Source: G965215225 sp965215225 (GTDB lineage: Bacteria > Pseudomonadota > Gammaproteobacteria > CBDBNL01 > JAAOII01). From it: a DNA stretch of 64,000 nucleotides. The translations under genes and the position numbers were made by a program. The stretch is from positions 1,984,001 through 2,048,000 of the forward strand of contig OZ244039.1 of NCBI GenBank assembly GCA_965215225.1. The letters are read 5' to 3'. Positions 43,768-53,210 of this stretch are shown one piece after another. The notes beneath the pieces were generated by a model that saw only the letters and a program-made list of their open reading frames with translations, made no database searches and was not told where the DNA came from. Position 1 is the stretch's first letter. Each line of letters begins with the position of its first letter.

Positions 43768-44948
43768 TGAACCCAGCCTATATTATTGATGCAATAAGAA
43801 CACCAGTAGGCAAGTATCTCGGTGTTTTTCGCCATACCCGCCCAGACGATATGTTCGCTCTGCTTATCCAAGAATTAGCTAAGCGGAATCCAGCAATCCC
43901 TTTAGCCAAAACCGAAGACGTTATAGTAGGCTGCGCTCTACAGGAATCAGAACAGGCCTTTAACATTGCTCGTATTGCTTTACTATTAGGTAAGCTGCCA
44001 GCATCAGTGCCCGGTTTCACTGTCAACCGACTATGCGCTTCTGGGCTTCAATCCATTGCATTGGCTGCCGAGAGAATTAGTTCAGGGCATGCCGACCTTA
44101 TCCTAGCTGGCGGATTGGAAAGCATGAGTCTTGTCCCCATGCTAGGAAATAGACCAGCGTTTAACCCGAGTATATTTGAACAAGATGATGTCGCTATAGC
44201 CTATGGCATGGGTATTACCGCAGAGAAAGTGGCAGCTAAATACAAGATCAGTCGGCAAGACCAAGATGCCTATTCACTAAGAAGTCATCAAAGGGCTTGT
44301 AAAGCACAGGAACAGGGTGATTTTAGTGATGAGATCATGCCTATCTCAGTAATCAAACGCCAAGCAGACTTAAAGGAAGGAAAGCTAAGAGAGATAGAAG
44401 AAAAGATAGCCAAAGACGAAGGACCCCGCCCAGATACCAATCTAGAAAAACTGGCTCAATTACGCACGGTTTTTGCTGCCAAAGGATCAGTAACTGCTGG
44501 CAGCAGCTCACAAATGAGCGATGGGGCAGCCGCTCTACTACTTGCCAGTGAGAAATTAGTAAAGCAGCATCAGCTCAATCCCATGGCAAGATTTTGTGGT
44601 TTTGCCGTAGCTGGTGTTCCACCTGCTATCATGGGTATAGGGCCAATTGAAGCCATTCCACAGGTGCTCAGTCAAACCGGCCTAAGACTAGATGATATAG
44701 ATTGGATTGAACTTAATGAGGCCTTTGCTGCCCAGACTCTTGCTGTTAAACGCCAACTCAACCTTGATGAAGAAAAGGTGAATCCACTAGGCGGAGCCAT
44801 TGCCTTAGGTCATCCCCTTGGTGCAACCGGCTCTATTCGTTCGACTACTCTTCTGCACCAAATGCAAAAGCGGCAACTATCTTATGGCATGGTAACCATG
44901 TGTATAGGAACCGGCATGGGTGCAGCTGGCATCTTTGCCCGTCAATGA
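43767..44948 (+). CDS. Acetyl-CoA acyltransferase (3-ketoacyl-CoA thiolase)
   Basis: 393 residues. The acylated cysteine is Cys90 (VNRLCASGLQSI). His349 (GHPLGATG) and Cys379 (CIGTGMGAAG) complete the active site, and NEAF is present. It cleaves 3-ketoacyl-CoA to release acetyl-CoA, completing the cycle with the FadN-like partner, with which it overlaps by one base. FadA and FadI types cannot be separated with certainty; the partnership is FadNA-like. Confidence 0.93.
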   Translation: MNPAYIIDAIRTPVGKYLGVFRHTRPDDMFALLIQELAKRNPAIPLAKTEDVIVGCALQESEQAFNIARIALLLGKLPASVPGFTVNRLCASGLQSIALAAERISSGHADLILAGGLESMSLVPMLGNRPAFNPSIFEQDDVAIAYGMGITAEKVAAKYKISRQDQDAYSLRSHQRACKAQEQGDFSDEIMPISVIKRQADLKEGKLREIEEKIAKDEGPRPDTNLEKLAQLRTVFAAKGSVTAGSSSQMSDGAAALLLASEKLVKQHQLNPMARFCGFAVAGVPPAIMGIGPIEAIPQVLSQTGLRLDDIDWIELNEAFAAQTLAVKRQLNLDEEKVNPLGGAIALGHPLGATGSIRSTTLLHQMQKRQLSYGMVTMCIGTGMGAAGIFARQ

Positions 44949-44960
44949 TTCAATAAACTA

Positions 44961-47699
44961 ATGAGTCACTATAATATCTTGTCTTTAGATGGCGGTGGTA
45001 TTAAGGGGGTCATGACTACCCGCCTTCTTAGCTGGATGGAAAAGAGATTGCAACAGCTAGCCTCAGACCCAAATGCGCGGCTGCTAGACTTCTTTGATTT
45101 CTTTGTTGGCACCTCCACTGGCGGACTTATGCTAGCCTGCTATCTTATGCCTAGCAAAGATGGCAAGTCCTCTTTTTTCACCGCCCAAGGTGTAGAGGAC
45201 CTCTATCTAGCCACCGGCGATGAAATCTTTTCGCTTAACATCTGGGAAAAAATTCTGCGTGGTCATGGGATGACTTCTGCTAAATACCCAGCTGCCAGCA
45301 TCGAAAAGGTGCTGAATAAGCATTTTGGTGATATGAAATTAGACCAGTTGCTTAAGCCCTGTCTCATCACTTCTTATGATCTAAGTACCAACACTAGGCT
45401 ATTTTTTCGCCAACACCGGGCGCAAAAACAACCAAAAAACAACTTCTATTTGCGCGACATCTGCCGCGCCACCACCAGCGCGCCCACCTACTTTCCGCCC
45501 GTATCAATTAAGAGCATGACTAAACAAGAGTATTTGTGCATAGACGGTGGTATCTTCGCCCATAACCCATCTATTTTTGGATATGCTGAGTTAAGACGAT
45601 TGGATAATGAAGCAGGCGCGCGCAATATGCTAATGTTTTCAATAGGGACAGGTGAGTTTCTCGATAAATTTGATGAGAAAGAAGTAAAGAGTTGGGGCAA
45701 ATTGGAATGGTATAGACCCTTAGTGGCTCTTATGTCTAATGGTCATACCGGAAATACCGATTTCCAAATGGAAATGATCTTCCGCGAACACAGTGATCAC
45801 TATCTAAGAGTAGATCCAAACCTGACAAATAAGCAAACAAGTAGTTTAGATCTAGCAACAAAAGAAAATATTGACAATTTGCTTGCAGCAGCAGATAACT
45901 ATATTACAGAAAATGAGGTAGAGCTTATGGACTTCATTGAAAGGCTATATAGAAGAAAACTTCAGCGCCCAAGCAGTGTCTTTGATAAGATAGCCGATAT
46001 TTCCATTAGCCCTTTCTGGCGCCAAAGCTACCCACCTGAGGTGCCACATGCTATCAATCCAGATGCCTATCCAAATATTCTTGCTATGATGGAAGAAGCC
46101 TGTTCAAAATATAGCAATCGCATCGCTTTGGAACAGTTCGGTCATTCTTTCACCTATGGTCAATGTCATAAATATATTAACTATCTAGCTGCCTGGTTAC
46201 AAACTGTTGCTGATATTCAACCAGGCGATCGGGTGGCAATCATGATGCCTAATTGTCCACAATATATCATTACTGCCTTTGCTGCCCTCAAAGTAGGTGG
46301 AGTAGTTGTTAATGTCAATCCTATATATACTACGCCAGAATTAGAGCACCTGCTTAAACAATCCGCGCCAAAAATTATAATTTGCTGGGATGGGGCTGCC
46401 CACATAGTTTCTGGCTGCTCGGCAGAATTAATTCCTAATCATCAACTCATTACCAGTCTAGGAGATATGCTCCCTGCATATAAAGGAACTTCCATCAATG
46501 TTCTATTAAGGGCGCGTGGCATGATCAAATCACATGGACGCCTCAGCCGGGTCACCAAATGGCTAAGGGCGCTCACTAGAGGAAGGCACTTAAATCTCTA
46601 CCGCCCGATAGTCAAGAATGAAGACCTTGCTTTCCTCCAGTTCACTGGCGGCACCACTGGCGACCCCAAAGCGGCTATGCTTACTCATCGTAATCTCATT
46701 GCCAATATGCTACAAGCAAAGGCTTGCCTTAGTGAAGAATTTCTTAGCCAGGATAAGGAACAGCGAGTTTCCATTACTGCCCTACCTCTTTACCATATAT
46801 TCGCTCTCATGGCAAATGGGTTACTTTTCTTTCATCTAGGAATGAAGAATGTGCTAATAGCCAATGCACGCGACATTGATACCTTAATAACGGTTATGAG
46901 CAAACATCCCTTTCATGGCTTTGCCGGTGTGAACACCTTATTTAAGGCGCTCCTTGCTCATCCTAAATTTTCTTCCATCAATTTTGACAAGCTGTTGTTG
47001 ACTCTCGGTGGAGGCATGGCAGTACAAAAATCCGTTGCCGAAGAGTGGCACCAGATAACCGGTTGCCATCTTTCTCAAGCCTACGGGCTAACCGAGGCAT
47101 CTCCCGCGGTTACAATCAATCCCTTTACTGTTGCTAAGTTCAATGGCAGTATTGGATTAGCCATTCCCTCTACCGAAGTAGCCATAGTAGATGACAAATA
47201 TAGTCCTTTGCCGATTGGAGAAGTAGGATTGCTTTTTGTTCGCGGCCCTCAAGTAATGGCAGGCTACTGGAAAAAAACAGACGCTACCAGCATGGACCTT
47301 AGTCTAGACGGCTGGCTAAATACCGGCGACCTTGCTTACATAGACCAAAAAGGATTTGTCTATTTGGTGGATCGCGCTAAAGACATGATTATTGTATCTG
47401 GTTTCAATGTCTATCCCAATGAAGTAGAAGAGGTGGTAGATGCCCATCCTAAGGTAGTAGAGAGTGGCTGTATTGGGGTGCCAGACTCACAAAGTGGTGA
47501 GGCAGTAAAAGTATTTGTTGTTATCGAACCAGGCATGAGCTGTACCAAAGAAGAAATACTAGCACATTGTAAAAAGTCTCTGACTGCTTACAAAATACCT
47601 GACCAGATAGAATTTGTAACCAGCCTGGCCAAGAGTCCAGTAGGAAAAATTCTCAGAAAGGAACTTCATAAATTAGAACAAACTGGTAACAAATCATAG
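44961..47699 (+). CDS. Patatin-like phospholipase fused to a long-chain acyl-CoA synthetase
   Basis: 912 residues in one frame. Residues 5-300 are a patatin domain with oxyanion loop DGGGIKG (10-16), nucleophile Ser52 in GTSTGG and Asp195 in DGGIFAHNP. Residues about 350-905 are an AMP-forming acyl-CoA ligase: FTGGTTGDPKAAMLTH (about 559-574), QAYGLTEASP, LNTGDLAY and a terminal SPVGKILRKEL with the adenylating Lys. The enzyme could free fatty acids from lipids and activate them to acyl-CoA for the beta-oxidation genes just upstream (12 nt). There is no signal peptide. All catalytic residues I can locate are intact in both halves. Confidence 0.92.
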   Translation: MSHYNILSLDGGGIKGVMTTRLLSWMEKRLQQLASDPNARLLDFFDFFVGTSTGGLMLACYLMPSKDGKSSFFTAQGVEDLYLATGDEIFSLNIWEKILRGHGMTSAKYPAASIEKVLNKHFGDMKLDQLLKPCLITSYDLSTNTRLFFRQHRAQKQPKNNFYLRDICRATTSAPTYFPPVSIKSMTKQEYLCIDGGIFAHNPSIFGYAELRRLDNEAGARNMLMFSIGTGEFLDKFDEKEVKSWGKLEWYRPLVALMSNGHTGNTDFQMEMIFREHSDHYLRVDPNLTNKQTSSLDLATKENIDNLLAAADNYITENEVELMDFIERLYRRKLQRPSSVFDKIADISISPFWRQSYPPEVPHAINPDAYPNILAMMEEACSKYSNRIALEQFGHSFTYGQCHKYINYLAAWLQTVADIQPGDRVAIMMPNCPQYIITAFAALKVGGVVVNVNPIYTTPELEHLLKQSAPKIIICWDGAAHIVSGCSAELIPNHQLITSLGDMLPAYKGTSINVLLRARGMIKSHGRLSRVTKWLRALTRGRHLNLYRPIVKNEDLAFLQFTGGTTGDPKAAMLTHRNLIANMLQAKACLSEEFLSQDKEQRVSITALPLYHIFALMANGLLFFHLGMKNVLIANARDIDTLITVMSKHPFHGFAGVNTLFKALLAHPKFSSINFDKLLLTLGGGMAVQKSVAEEWHQITGCHLSQAYGLTEASPAVTINPFTVAKFNGSIGLAIPSTEVAIVDDKYSPLPIGEVGLLFVRGPQVMAGYWKKTDATSMDLSLDGWLNTGDLAYIDQKGFVYLVDRAKDMIIVSGFNVYPNEVEEVVDAHPKVVESGCIGVPDSQSGEAVKVFVVIEPGMSCTKEEILAHCKKSLTAYKIPDQIEFVTSLAKSPVGKILRKELHKLEQTGNKS

Positions 47700-47783
47700 A
47701 GAAGCCATAAAAAAATAATAAACTTCTTCTTTCTTTATAAAACTAATCTCTTCTTATAATATCGCCGACAAATAAGCTTGCTT

Positions 47784-49976
47784 ATGAATAAACGCGAACT
47801 TCGCAGGTACATACTAGACAAGACCATTGAACAAATCATACGGCTTGGGGGACTCAGTATTGTTATTTTTCTTATCCTGGTCTTTATCTATCTCATTCGT
47901 CAGGTCATTCCTCTTTTTTCTCCTGCTGAAATTCAACTACTAGGGCAACAAAACATCCCCTCTGAACAGCGTCTAATTCATCTGAATATGGAGAAACAGA
48001 ACGAGATCCTAACCAAATTTTACCGAGATGGAACTGTTCTCTTCTATGATATTAATCGCCGCCTAGTAGTGGATGAACAGCGGCTGACCAGCCAACCTAT
48101 TCTATCCTATGGCATTGATACCCCAACTCGCCGTATCATTGCCTTGAGTGAAAGAGCTGGAGAGGTCTCGCTTGTCCAACATAACTACAAAGAGGATTTC
48201 TCCAGTGGCGTTATTCAAGTTAAACCAGAGCTATCTTTCCCTTATGGCAGAGAAGCCATCCCCCTTTCTCAAGCACCCCTCATAAAAATAGCCCTGCTAA
48301 GTGATGAAAACTCTCTTACCCTCATAGGTTTAGATAGCAATGGGATCCTAAAAGGCAAAAAATTGTCACGCCAAGTTAACTTTCTTAGTGGGGTTATTAC
48401 TAGAGAAGAGAAGGATTTACAACTGCCTCCAATTGAACAGTCGGTAGACTTTATTAAGATATTTAACAAACAAACCGCGCTAATAATAGCTAGTCGTTCT
48501 GGCAAGGCGCAGCTCATTGATCTGCGGAAGGGAAGCATAGAACAGACCCTCTCGCTCACTCAAAACAGCGAGATAACTGCCATTGGTAGTTTGACTGGTG
48601 AGCTCTCTCTCATAGTGGCAGATACCAACGGAGACTTGAATCAGTGGTTTATCCCTCAAGCTTCAGAAAGGAAGGCGCGCTTAATCCTAGCTCGTTCCTT
48701 TCACACCCCTTCACCAGCTCAGAAATTAGTCCAAGTAGAAAATAGTAAGAGTTTCATTGCTATAACTGAGACAGGTAACCTTCACTTTTTTAATGCTCCA
48801 GCTCAACGAGAAAGTATCAATTATCCCCTTAGCCAGACAAGTAATGATATTATTGCTTTTGCCTTATCACCTCGCGCTAATGGGCTAGTGGTAATAGAAA
48901 GGAATGGCTTACACAAAATCTATGCAGTGGAAAATCCATATCCAGATATTTCACTACACCGTTTATTTGCCCCTATTCTCTATGAAGGCTATGCTAAAAA
49001 AGATTTTGTTTGGCAATCAACCGCTGCCAGCGATGATTTTGAGCCAAAATATAGTCTAATTCCCATTAGTTTCGGCACCTTAAAAGCAGCCTTCTATGCT
49101 ATGTTATTTAGCGCTCCTTTGGCAGTAGCAGCTGCTATATTCACTTCTTTCTTCATGGGGCCGGGATTGCGTCGTCGCGTTAAGCCTATTATAGAAATGA
49201 TGGAAGCCTTCCCAACCGTGATACTGGGTTTTATTGCTGGACTGGTAATGGCTCCCTTCTTTGAAAAGCATCTCCCTGGTATATTCACTATTATGATACT
49301 ACTTCCTATCGCAATCATCCTCCTAGGGTTTCTCTTTACGTCGCTACCAAGTTCAATTCGCCGTTTTCTCACTAATGGCTGGGAAGGCATTCTACTCATT
49401 CCAGTTGTCTTATTGATAGGTTATCTACTTCTTGAGCTCAGTCCCTATCTAGAACTCGTCTTCTTTGATGGTGATATGAGAGTCTGGCTATCTGACCGTG
49501 GTATTGACTACAACCAACGAAACGCTCTTGTGGTCGGCATAGCCATGGGATTAGCCGTAATTCCTACTATATATTCCATTTCAGAAGATGCCCTCTTTGC
49601 CGTTCCTTCCAGTATGGTGCAAGGAGCCTATGCCTTAGGGGCTACTCCTTTGCAAAATGTCATAGGAGTCGTCTTGCCGGCCTCAATGAGTGGTATTCTC
49701 TCAGCCTTAATGATAGGTTTGGGGCGCGCCGTAGGAGAAACCATGATTGTGCTCATGGCAACCGGCAATACACCTGTAATGGATCCCAGTTTGTTCACCG
49801 GCCTTCGCACCCTAGCAGCCAACATCGCGGTAGAGATACCAGAATCGCCGGTGGGCAGTTCTCATTTCCGTGTCCTATTCTTATGCGGATTAGTCTTATT
49901 TGGCTTCACCTTCATAGTCAATTCTATTGCCGAAATTATCCGACATCGCATCAGAAAAAGATACGCTCATGTCTAA
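47784..49976 (+). CDS. pstC: Phosphate ABC transporter permease PstC (large form)
   Basis: 730 residues, much longer than E. coli PstC (319). A first membrane segment (about 21-43) is followed by a roughly 400-residue propeller-like extracytoplasmic region, then the binding-protein-dependent permease domain (about 430-725) with its EAA-type loop (QGAYALGATPLQNV and GRAVGETMIVLMATGN). Such large forms are known in Vibrio and Pseudomonas relatives. I use the ATG at 47784; a TTG two codons upstream is possible. A TATAAT at 47755-47760 may be its -10. The end overlaps pstA by 8 nt. Confidence 0.92.
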   Translation: MNKRELRRYILDKTIEQIIRLGGLSIVIFLILVFIYLIRQVIPLFSPAEIQLLGQQNIPSEQRLIHLNMEKQNEILTKFYRDGTVLFYDINRRLVVDEQRLTSQPILSYGIDTPTRRIIALSERAGEVSLVQHNYKEDFSSGVIQVKPELSFPYGREAIPLSQAPLIKIALLSDENSLTLIGLDSNGILKGKKLSRQVNFLSGVITREEKDLQLPPIEQSVDFIKIFNKQTALIIASRSGKAQLIDLRKGSIEQTLSLTQNSEITAIGSLTGELSLIVADTNGDLNQWFIPQASERKARLILARSFHTPSPAQKLVQVENSKSFIAITETGNLHFFNAPAQRESINYPLSQTSNDIIAFALSPRANGLVVIERNGLHKIYAVENPYPDISLHRLFAPILYEGYAKKDFVWQSTAASDDFEPKYSLIPISFGTLKAAFYAMLFSAPLAVAAAIFTSFFMGPGLRRRVKPIIEMMEAFPTVILGFIAGLVMAPFFEKHLPGIFTIMILLPIAIILLGFLFTSLPSSIRRFLTNGWEGILLIPVVLLIGYLLLELSPYLELVFFDGDMRVWLSDRGIDYNQRNALVVGIAMGLAVIPTIYSISEDALFAVPSSMVQGAYALGATPLQNVIGVVLPASMSGILSALMIGLGRAVGETMIVLMATGNTPVMDPSLFTGLRTLAANIAVEIPESPVGSSHFRVLFLCGLVLFGFTFIVNSIAEIIRHRIRKRYAHV

Positions 49977-51660
49977 TAAGTCTAAGGATAAAACAATGAC
50001 CAATCCATCTATACGCGCAAGGATAAATTCCTATTTCACTGAGGGGAATTATGTCATATGGCTTCTAGCCGGCGCCCTAGGTTGCTGTCTTCTTTTGGTT
50101 GGTTCTTTTATGTTACTCATAATTATTAAAGGAATCACCTCTTTTATCCCCCAAAGTCTTTACTACCTAGAAACCACAACTAGGGGATCCTTGATAGGTG
50201 AAATCACCTCGCGCGAACAAATTACCTATGCAACCTTAACAAGTAGTGGAATTGAACCAGAAGAAAAGAAGGATCTTTATTCTCGTATCCTAGTCAAAGT
50301 TGGTAATCGTGAATTCGGTAGTGATTTTGTCTGGCTATTAGAAGACAATATCCTATCTCAAGATCAACCAGCTAATCTTATGCTGATAGAAAGACGCGAA
50401 TATGGCAATTTTTATGGTATCCCTCTTTTCATTGAATCCAATAATAATCAGATTTTCTATGGCGATGACAACTGGAAGAATGAACTCAAAACAAGGCTTA
50501 ACCGCGCCTTGCAATTATTTTCAAACGGACATAGGCTAGAAAAGAATGCTATAGGACAGATCAATTATCAAACAAATAGGCTAAGACTACAAGAGAGAAA
50601 ACTGCAATTAGACAAACAGGCTATACCCTCTGAGCTTGCTAAGATAGCAGAACAACGAGAACAACTGGCACAAGAATATAGTCGCCTCACTTCTGAACTG
50701 CAAGAAATCAATACCGCCTTAAACCGAGATAGCCTGATAATGAGAACTGCAAGCAACCAAGAAGTTGTCATCCCCTTTGCTAAGATAGTTCGTCTCTACC
50801 AAACCAACCAATTAAATTTCTGGCAACGAAGTGGAATCTATCTTGGTCGCCTATGGGAATTCATCTCAGCCGAACCACGCGAGAGCAATACTGAAGGAGG
50901 CGTGTTACCAGCTATGTTTGGCACAGTGATGATGGTGCTGCTCATGACCCTATTTGTCCTCCCCTTAGGAGTTCTCGCTGCCATATATCTTGCTCTCTAT
51001 GCCCGTCAAAATATATGGACTCGCTGCATTCGTATTGCAGTTAACAACCTAGCTGGGGTCCCTTCCATAGTCTATGGTATGTTTGGCTTAGGTTTCTTTG
51101 TTTATACTGTTGGCGGTAGTATTGACAGACTCTTCTATCCTGAAGCCTTACCTTCCCCTACTTTCGGTAGTGGCGGAATATTATGGGCTTCTCTCACTCT
51201 TGCCTTACTTACCCTACCAGTAGTTATCATAGCCACTGAAGAAGGCTTGACTCGTATTCCAGCTAATCTCTCCGAAGGAAGCATGGCCCTAGGAGCAACA
51301 AAATTTGAGACTCTAATAAAAATATCTATTCCTATTGCAACCCCAGCAATTATGACTGGCATAATACTTGCTATAGCAAGAGCTACTGGTGAAGTGGCCC
51401 CCCTTATGATAGTTGGGGTAGTTAAATTAGCCCCCTCTTTACCCATTGATATGAATGTTCCTTTCATCCACCTTGAACGCAAATTCATGCATTTGGGCTT
51501 TCATATTTACGACATGGGCTTCCAAAGTCCTAATGTAGAAGCTACCCGTCCTTTGGCTTACTCTACCGCCGCCTTGCTGCTACTTATTATAGTTACCCTA
51601 AATGCAACCGCTGTTTATCTTCGTAACCGATTACGTGAAAAATATCGCAATCTTTCTTAA
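49969..51660 (+). CDS. pstA: Phosphate ABC transporter permease PstA (large form)
   Basis: 563 residues from the ATG at 49969 (MSNKSKDKTM), which overlaps the pstC stop. It has an N-terminal membrane segment (about 27-55), an extended periplasmic insert with a coiled-coil-like stretch (about 185-250), and a permease domain (about 320-555) with NNLAGVPSIVYGMFGLG, EGSMALGATKFET and RATGEVAPL. It forms the membrane channel with PstC. Confidence 0.92.
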   Translation: MSNKSKDKTMTNPSIRARINSYFTEGNYVIWLLAGALGCCLLLVGSFMLLIIIKGITSFIPQSLYYLETTTRGSLIGEITSREQITYATLTSSGIEPEEKKDLYSRILVKVGNREFGSDFVWLLEDNILSQDQPANLMLIERREYGNFYGIPLFIESNNNQIFYGDDNWKNELKTRLNRALQLFSNGHRLEKNAIGQINYQTNRLRLQERKLQLDKQAIPSELAKIAEQREQLAQEYSRLTSELQEINTALNRDSLIMRTASNQEVVIPFAKIVRLYQTNQLNFWQRSGIYLGRLWEFISAEPRESNTEGGVLPAMFGTVMMVLLMTLFVLPLGVLAAIYLALYARQNIWTRCIRIAVNNLAGVPSIVYGMFGLGFFVYTVGGSIDRLFYPEALPSPTFGSGGILWASLTLALLTLPVVIIATEEGLTRIPANLSEGSMALGATKFETLIKISIPIATPAIMTGIILAIARATGEVAPLMIVGVVKLAPSLPIDMNVPFIHLERKFMHLGFHIYDMGFQSPNVEATRPLAYSTAALLLLIIVTLNATAVYLRNRLREKYRNLS

Positions 51661-51663
51661 CTA

Positions 51664-52479
51664 ATGAAAATCAAAAAACCAGCTAAGAGTCTGCTATCTA
51701 AGGAACCCCTATCAATGAAAAACGAGAAGATCTCTATTCGTATTGAAGGTGTCTATATCTACTATGATGATGTCGCAGCGCTCAGTAATATTAGCTTAAA
51801 AATTCCCGCATACAAGGCAACCGCTTTTATTGGCCCCTCTGGCTGCGGCAAGTCTACTCTATTAAGGTGCTTCAATCGTATGAATGATATGGTAGATAGC
51901 TGCAAAATTGAAGGCAAAGTCTTTCTTGAAGACCAAGACATCTATAGCCATGAGGTAAATACTTCACAACTAAGGCGCAAGGTGGGCATGGTATTTCAAA
52001 AGCCTAATCCTTTTCCCAAATCTATATACGAAAATGTTGCCTATGGATTAAGAATCAAAGGTATAAAAAACAAAAAGACTCTTGACAACATAATAGAAAA
52101 AGCGCTCAAAGACGCAGCTCTCTGGGATGAGGTGAAAGATCGCTTAGATGCAAATGCCTTAGGTCTGTCTGGCGGGCAGCAACAACGCCTTGTCATAGCT
52201 CGCACTATTGCAGTAGAACCTCATGTTATTCTTCTTGACGAGCCTGCCTCAGCCCTTGATCCTATTTCTACCCTAAAAATAGAAGAGCTAGTCCATAAAT
52301 TGAAAGAGAAGTATACTATTGTTATAGTGACTCATAATATGCAACAAGCAGCTAGAGTATCTGATTATTCAGCATTTTTCTATCTTGGCAAACTAATAGA
52401 ATTTAATAGCACCCAAAAAATATTTACCAACCCTAATGAAACCATGACCGAAGACTATATAACTGGGCGTTATGGTTAA
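51664..52479 (+). CDS. pstB: Phosphate import ATP-binding protein PstB
   Basis: 271 residues. Walker A GPSGCGKSTLLRCFNRMND, Q-loop FQKPNPFPKS, signature LSGGQQQRL and Walker B VILLDEPASALDP are all PstB-specific in wording. About 20 residues precede the usual PstB start (an in-frame ATG at 51715, MKNEKISI, is an alternative). It powers PstCA. Confidence 0.95.
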   Translation: MKIKKPAKSLLSKEPLSMKNEKISIRIEGVYIYYDDVAALSNISLKIPAYKATAFIGPSGCGKSTLLRCFNRMNDMVDSCKIEGKVFLEDQDIYSHEVNTSQLRRKVGMVFQKPNPFPKSIYENVAYGLRIKGIKNKKTLDNIIEKALKDAALWDEVKDRLDANALGLSGGQQQRLVIARTIAVEPHVILLDEPASALDPISTLKIEELVHKLKEKYTIVIVTHNMQQAARVSDYSAFFYLGKLIEFNSTQKIFTNPNETMTEDYITGRYG

Positions 52480-52484
52480 GAACT

Positions 52485-53210
52485 ATGAAACAAAATATAC
52501 ATATATCAGAAAATTTTGAAAAAGAGCTTAGTCAGCTCAAACAGCGTCTTCTTGAAATGGGAGAGATACTTGCTCACAATCTTGATAACACCATAAGCGC
52601 GCTAACTGAAAATAAGATTCGTACCGAATCAGTAGAAACCATTGAAAAAAAGATCAATGATCTAGAAATCTTCCTTGATAAAGAATGTGTTCGAATACTC
52701 GCCATCCACACACCAGCCGCATCCGATTTGCGTTTTATAATCAGCGCGAGCCGTATAGTGAACGATATAGAGAGTATCGGTGATGAAGTGACTCGGATGT
52801 CTTATGCTATGAATAGTCTATTAGCTGGCTTAGACAAGAATGAAAACGTGGCTTTTCTTGCCGATATCTTACAGATCAGTAAGACTCTCTCTACACTACT
52901 AAAAGATACCTTAAAAGCCTATCAGGATGATGACTACAGCCAAGCAGCCCATTTGATAGTTGCAGAGAGAGAAATGGATCCACAATATGATAATGCCGTT
53001 CGATCACGGATAACACTGATAGTGGAAGAACCGCGCAATCTTAAAAACGCGGTGCATTGTTTTTGGATACTACGTTCTTTAGAAAGAATTGGTAAATGCA
53101 TTCGACAGATAAACAACCATATCATCTACCGAGCTCATGGAACCGATGTCCGCCATATGAGTAGTGATTGGGTCAAGGAAGTATTTATGAAAAATAAACC
53201 AAAATCATAA
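52485..53210 (+). CDS. phoU: Phosphate transport system regulatory protein PhoU
   Basis: 241 residues, all-helical, with the two PhoU repeats (about 20-110 and 120-220) and metal-binding patterns such as ASRIVNDIESIGDE and LRSLERIGKCIRQI. It dampens Pst and the PhoR kinase when phosphate is sufficient. It closes the pst operon 5 nt after pstB. phoB and phoR are not in the window. Its end overlaps convergent fadE by 6 nt. Confidence 0.94.
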   Translation: MKQNIHISENFEKELSQLKQRLLEMGEILAHNLDNTISALTENKIRTESVETIEKKINDLEIFLDKECVRILAIHTPAASDLRFIISASRIVNDIESIGDEVTRMSYAMNSLLAGLDKNENVAFLADILQISKTLSTLLKDTLKAYQDDDYSQAAHLIVAEREMDPQYDNAVRSRITLIVEEPRNLKNAVHCFWILRSLERIGKCIRQINNHIIYRAHGTDVRHMSSDWVKEVFMKNKPKS

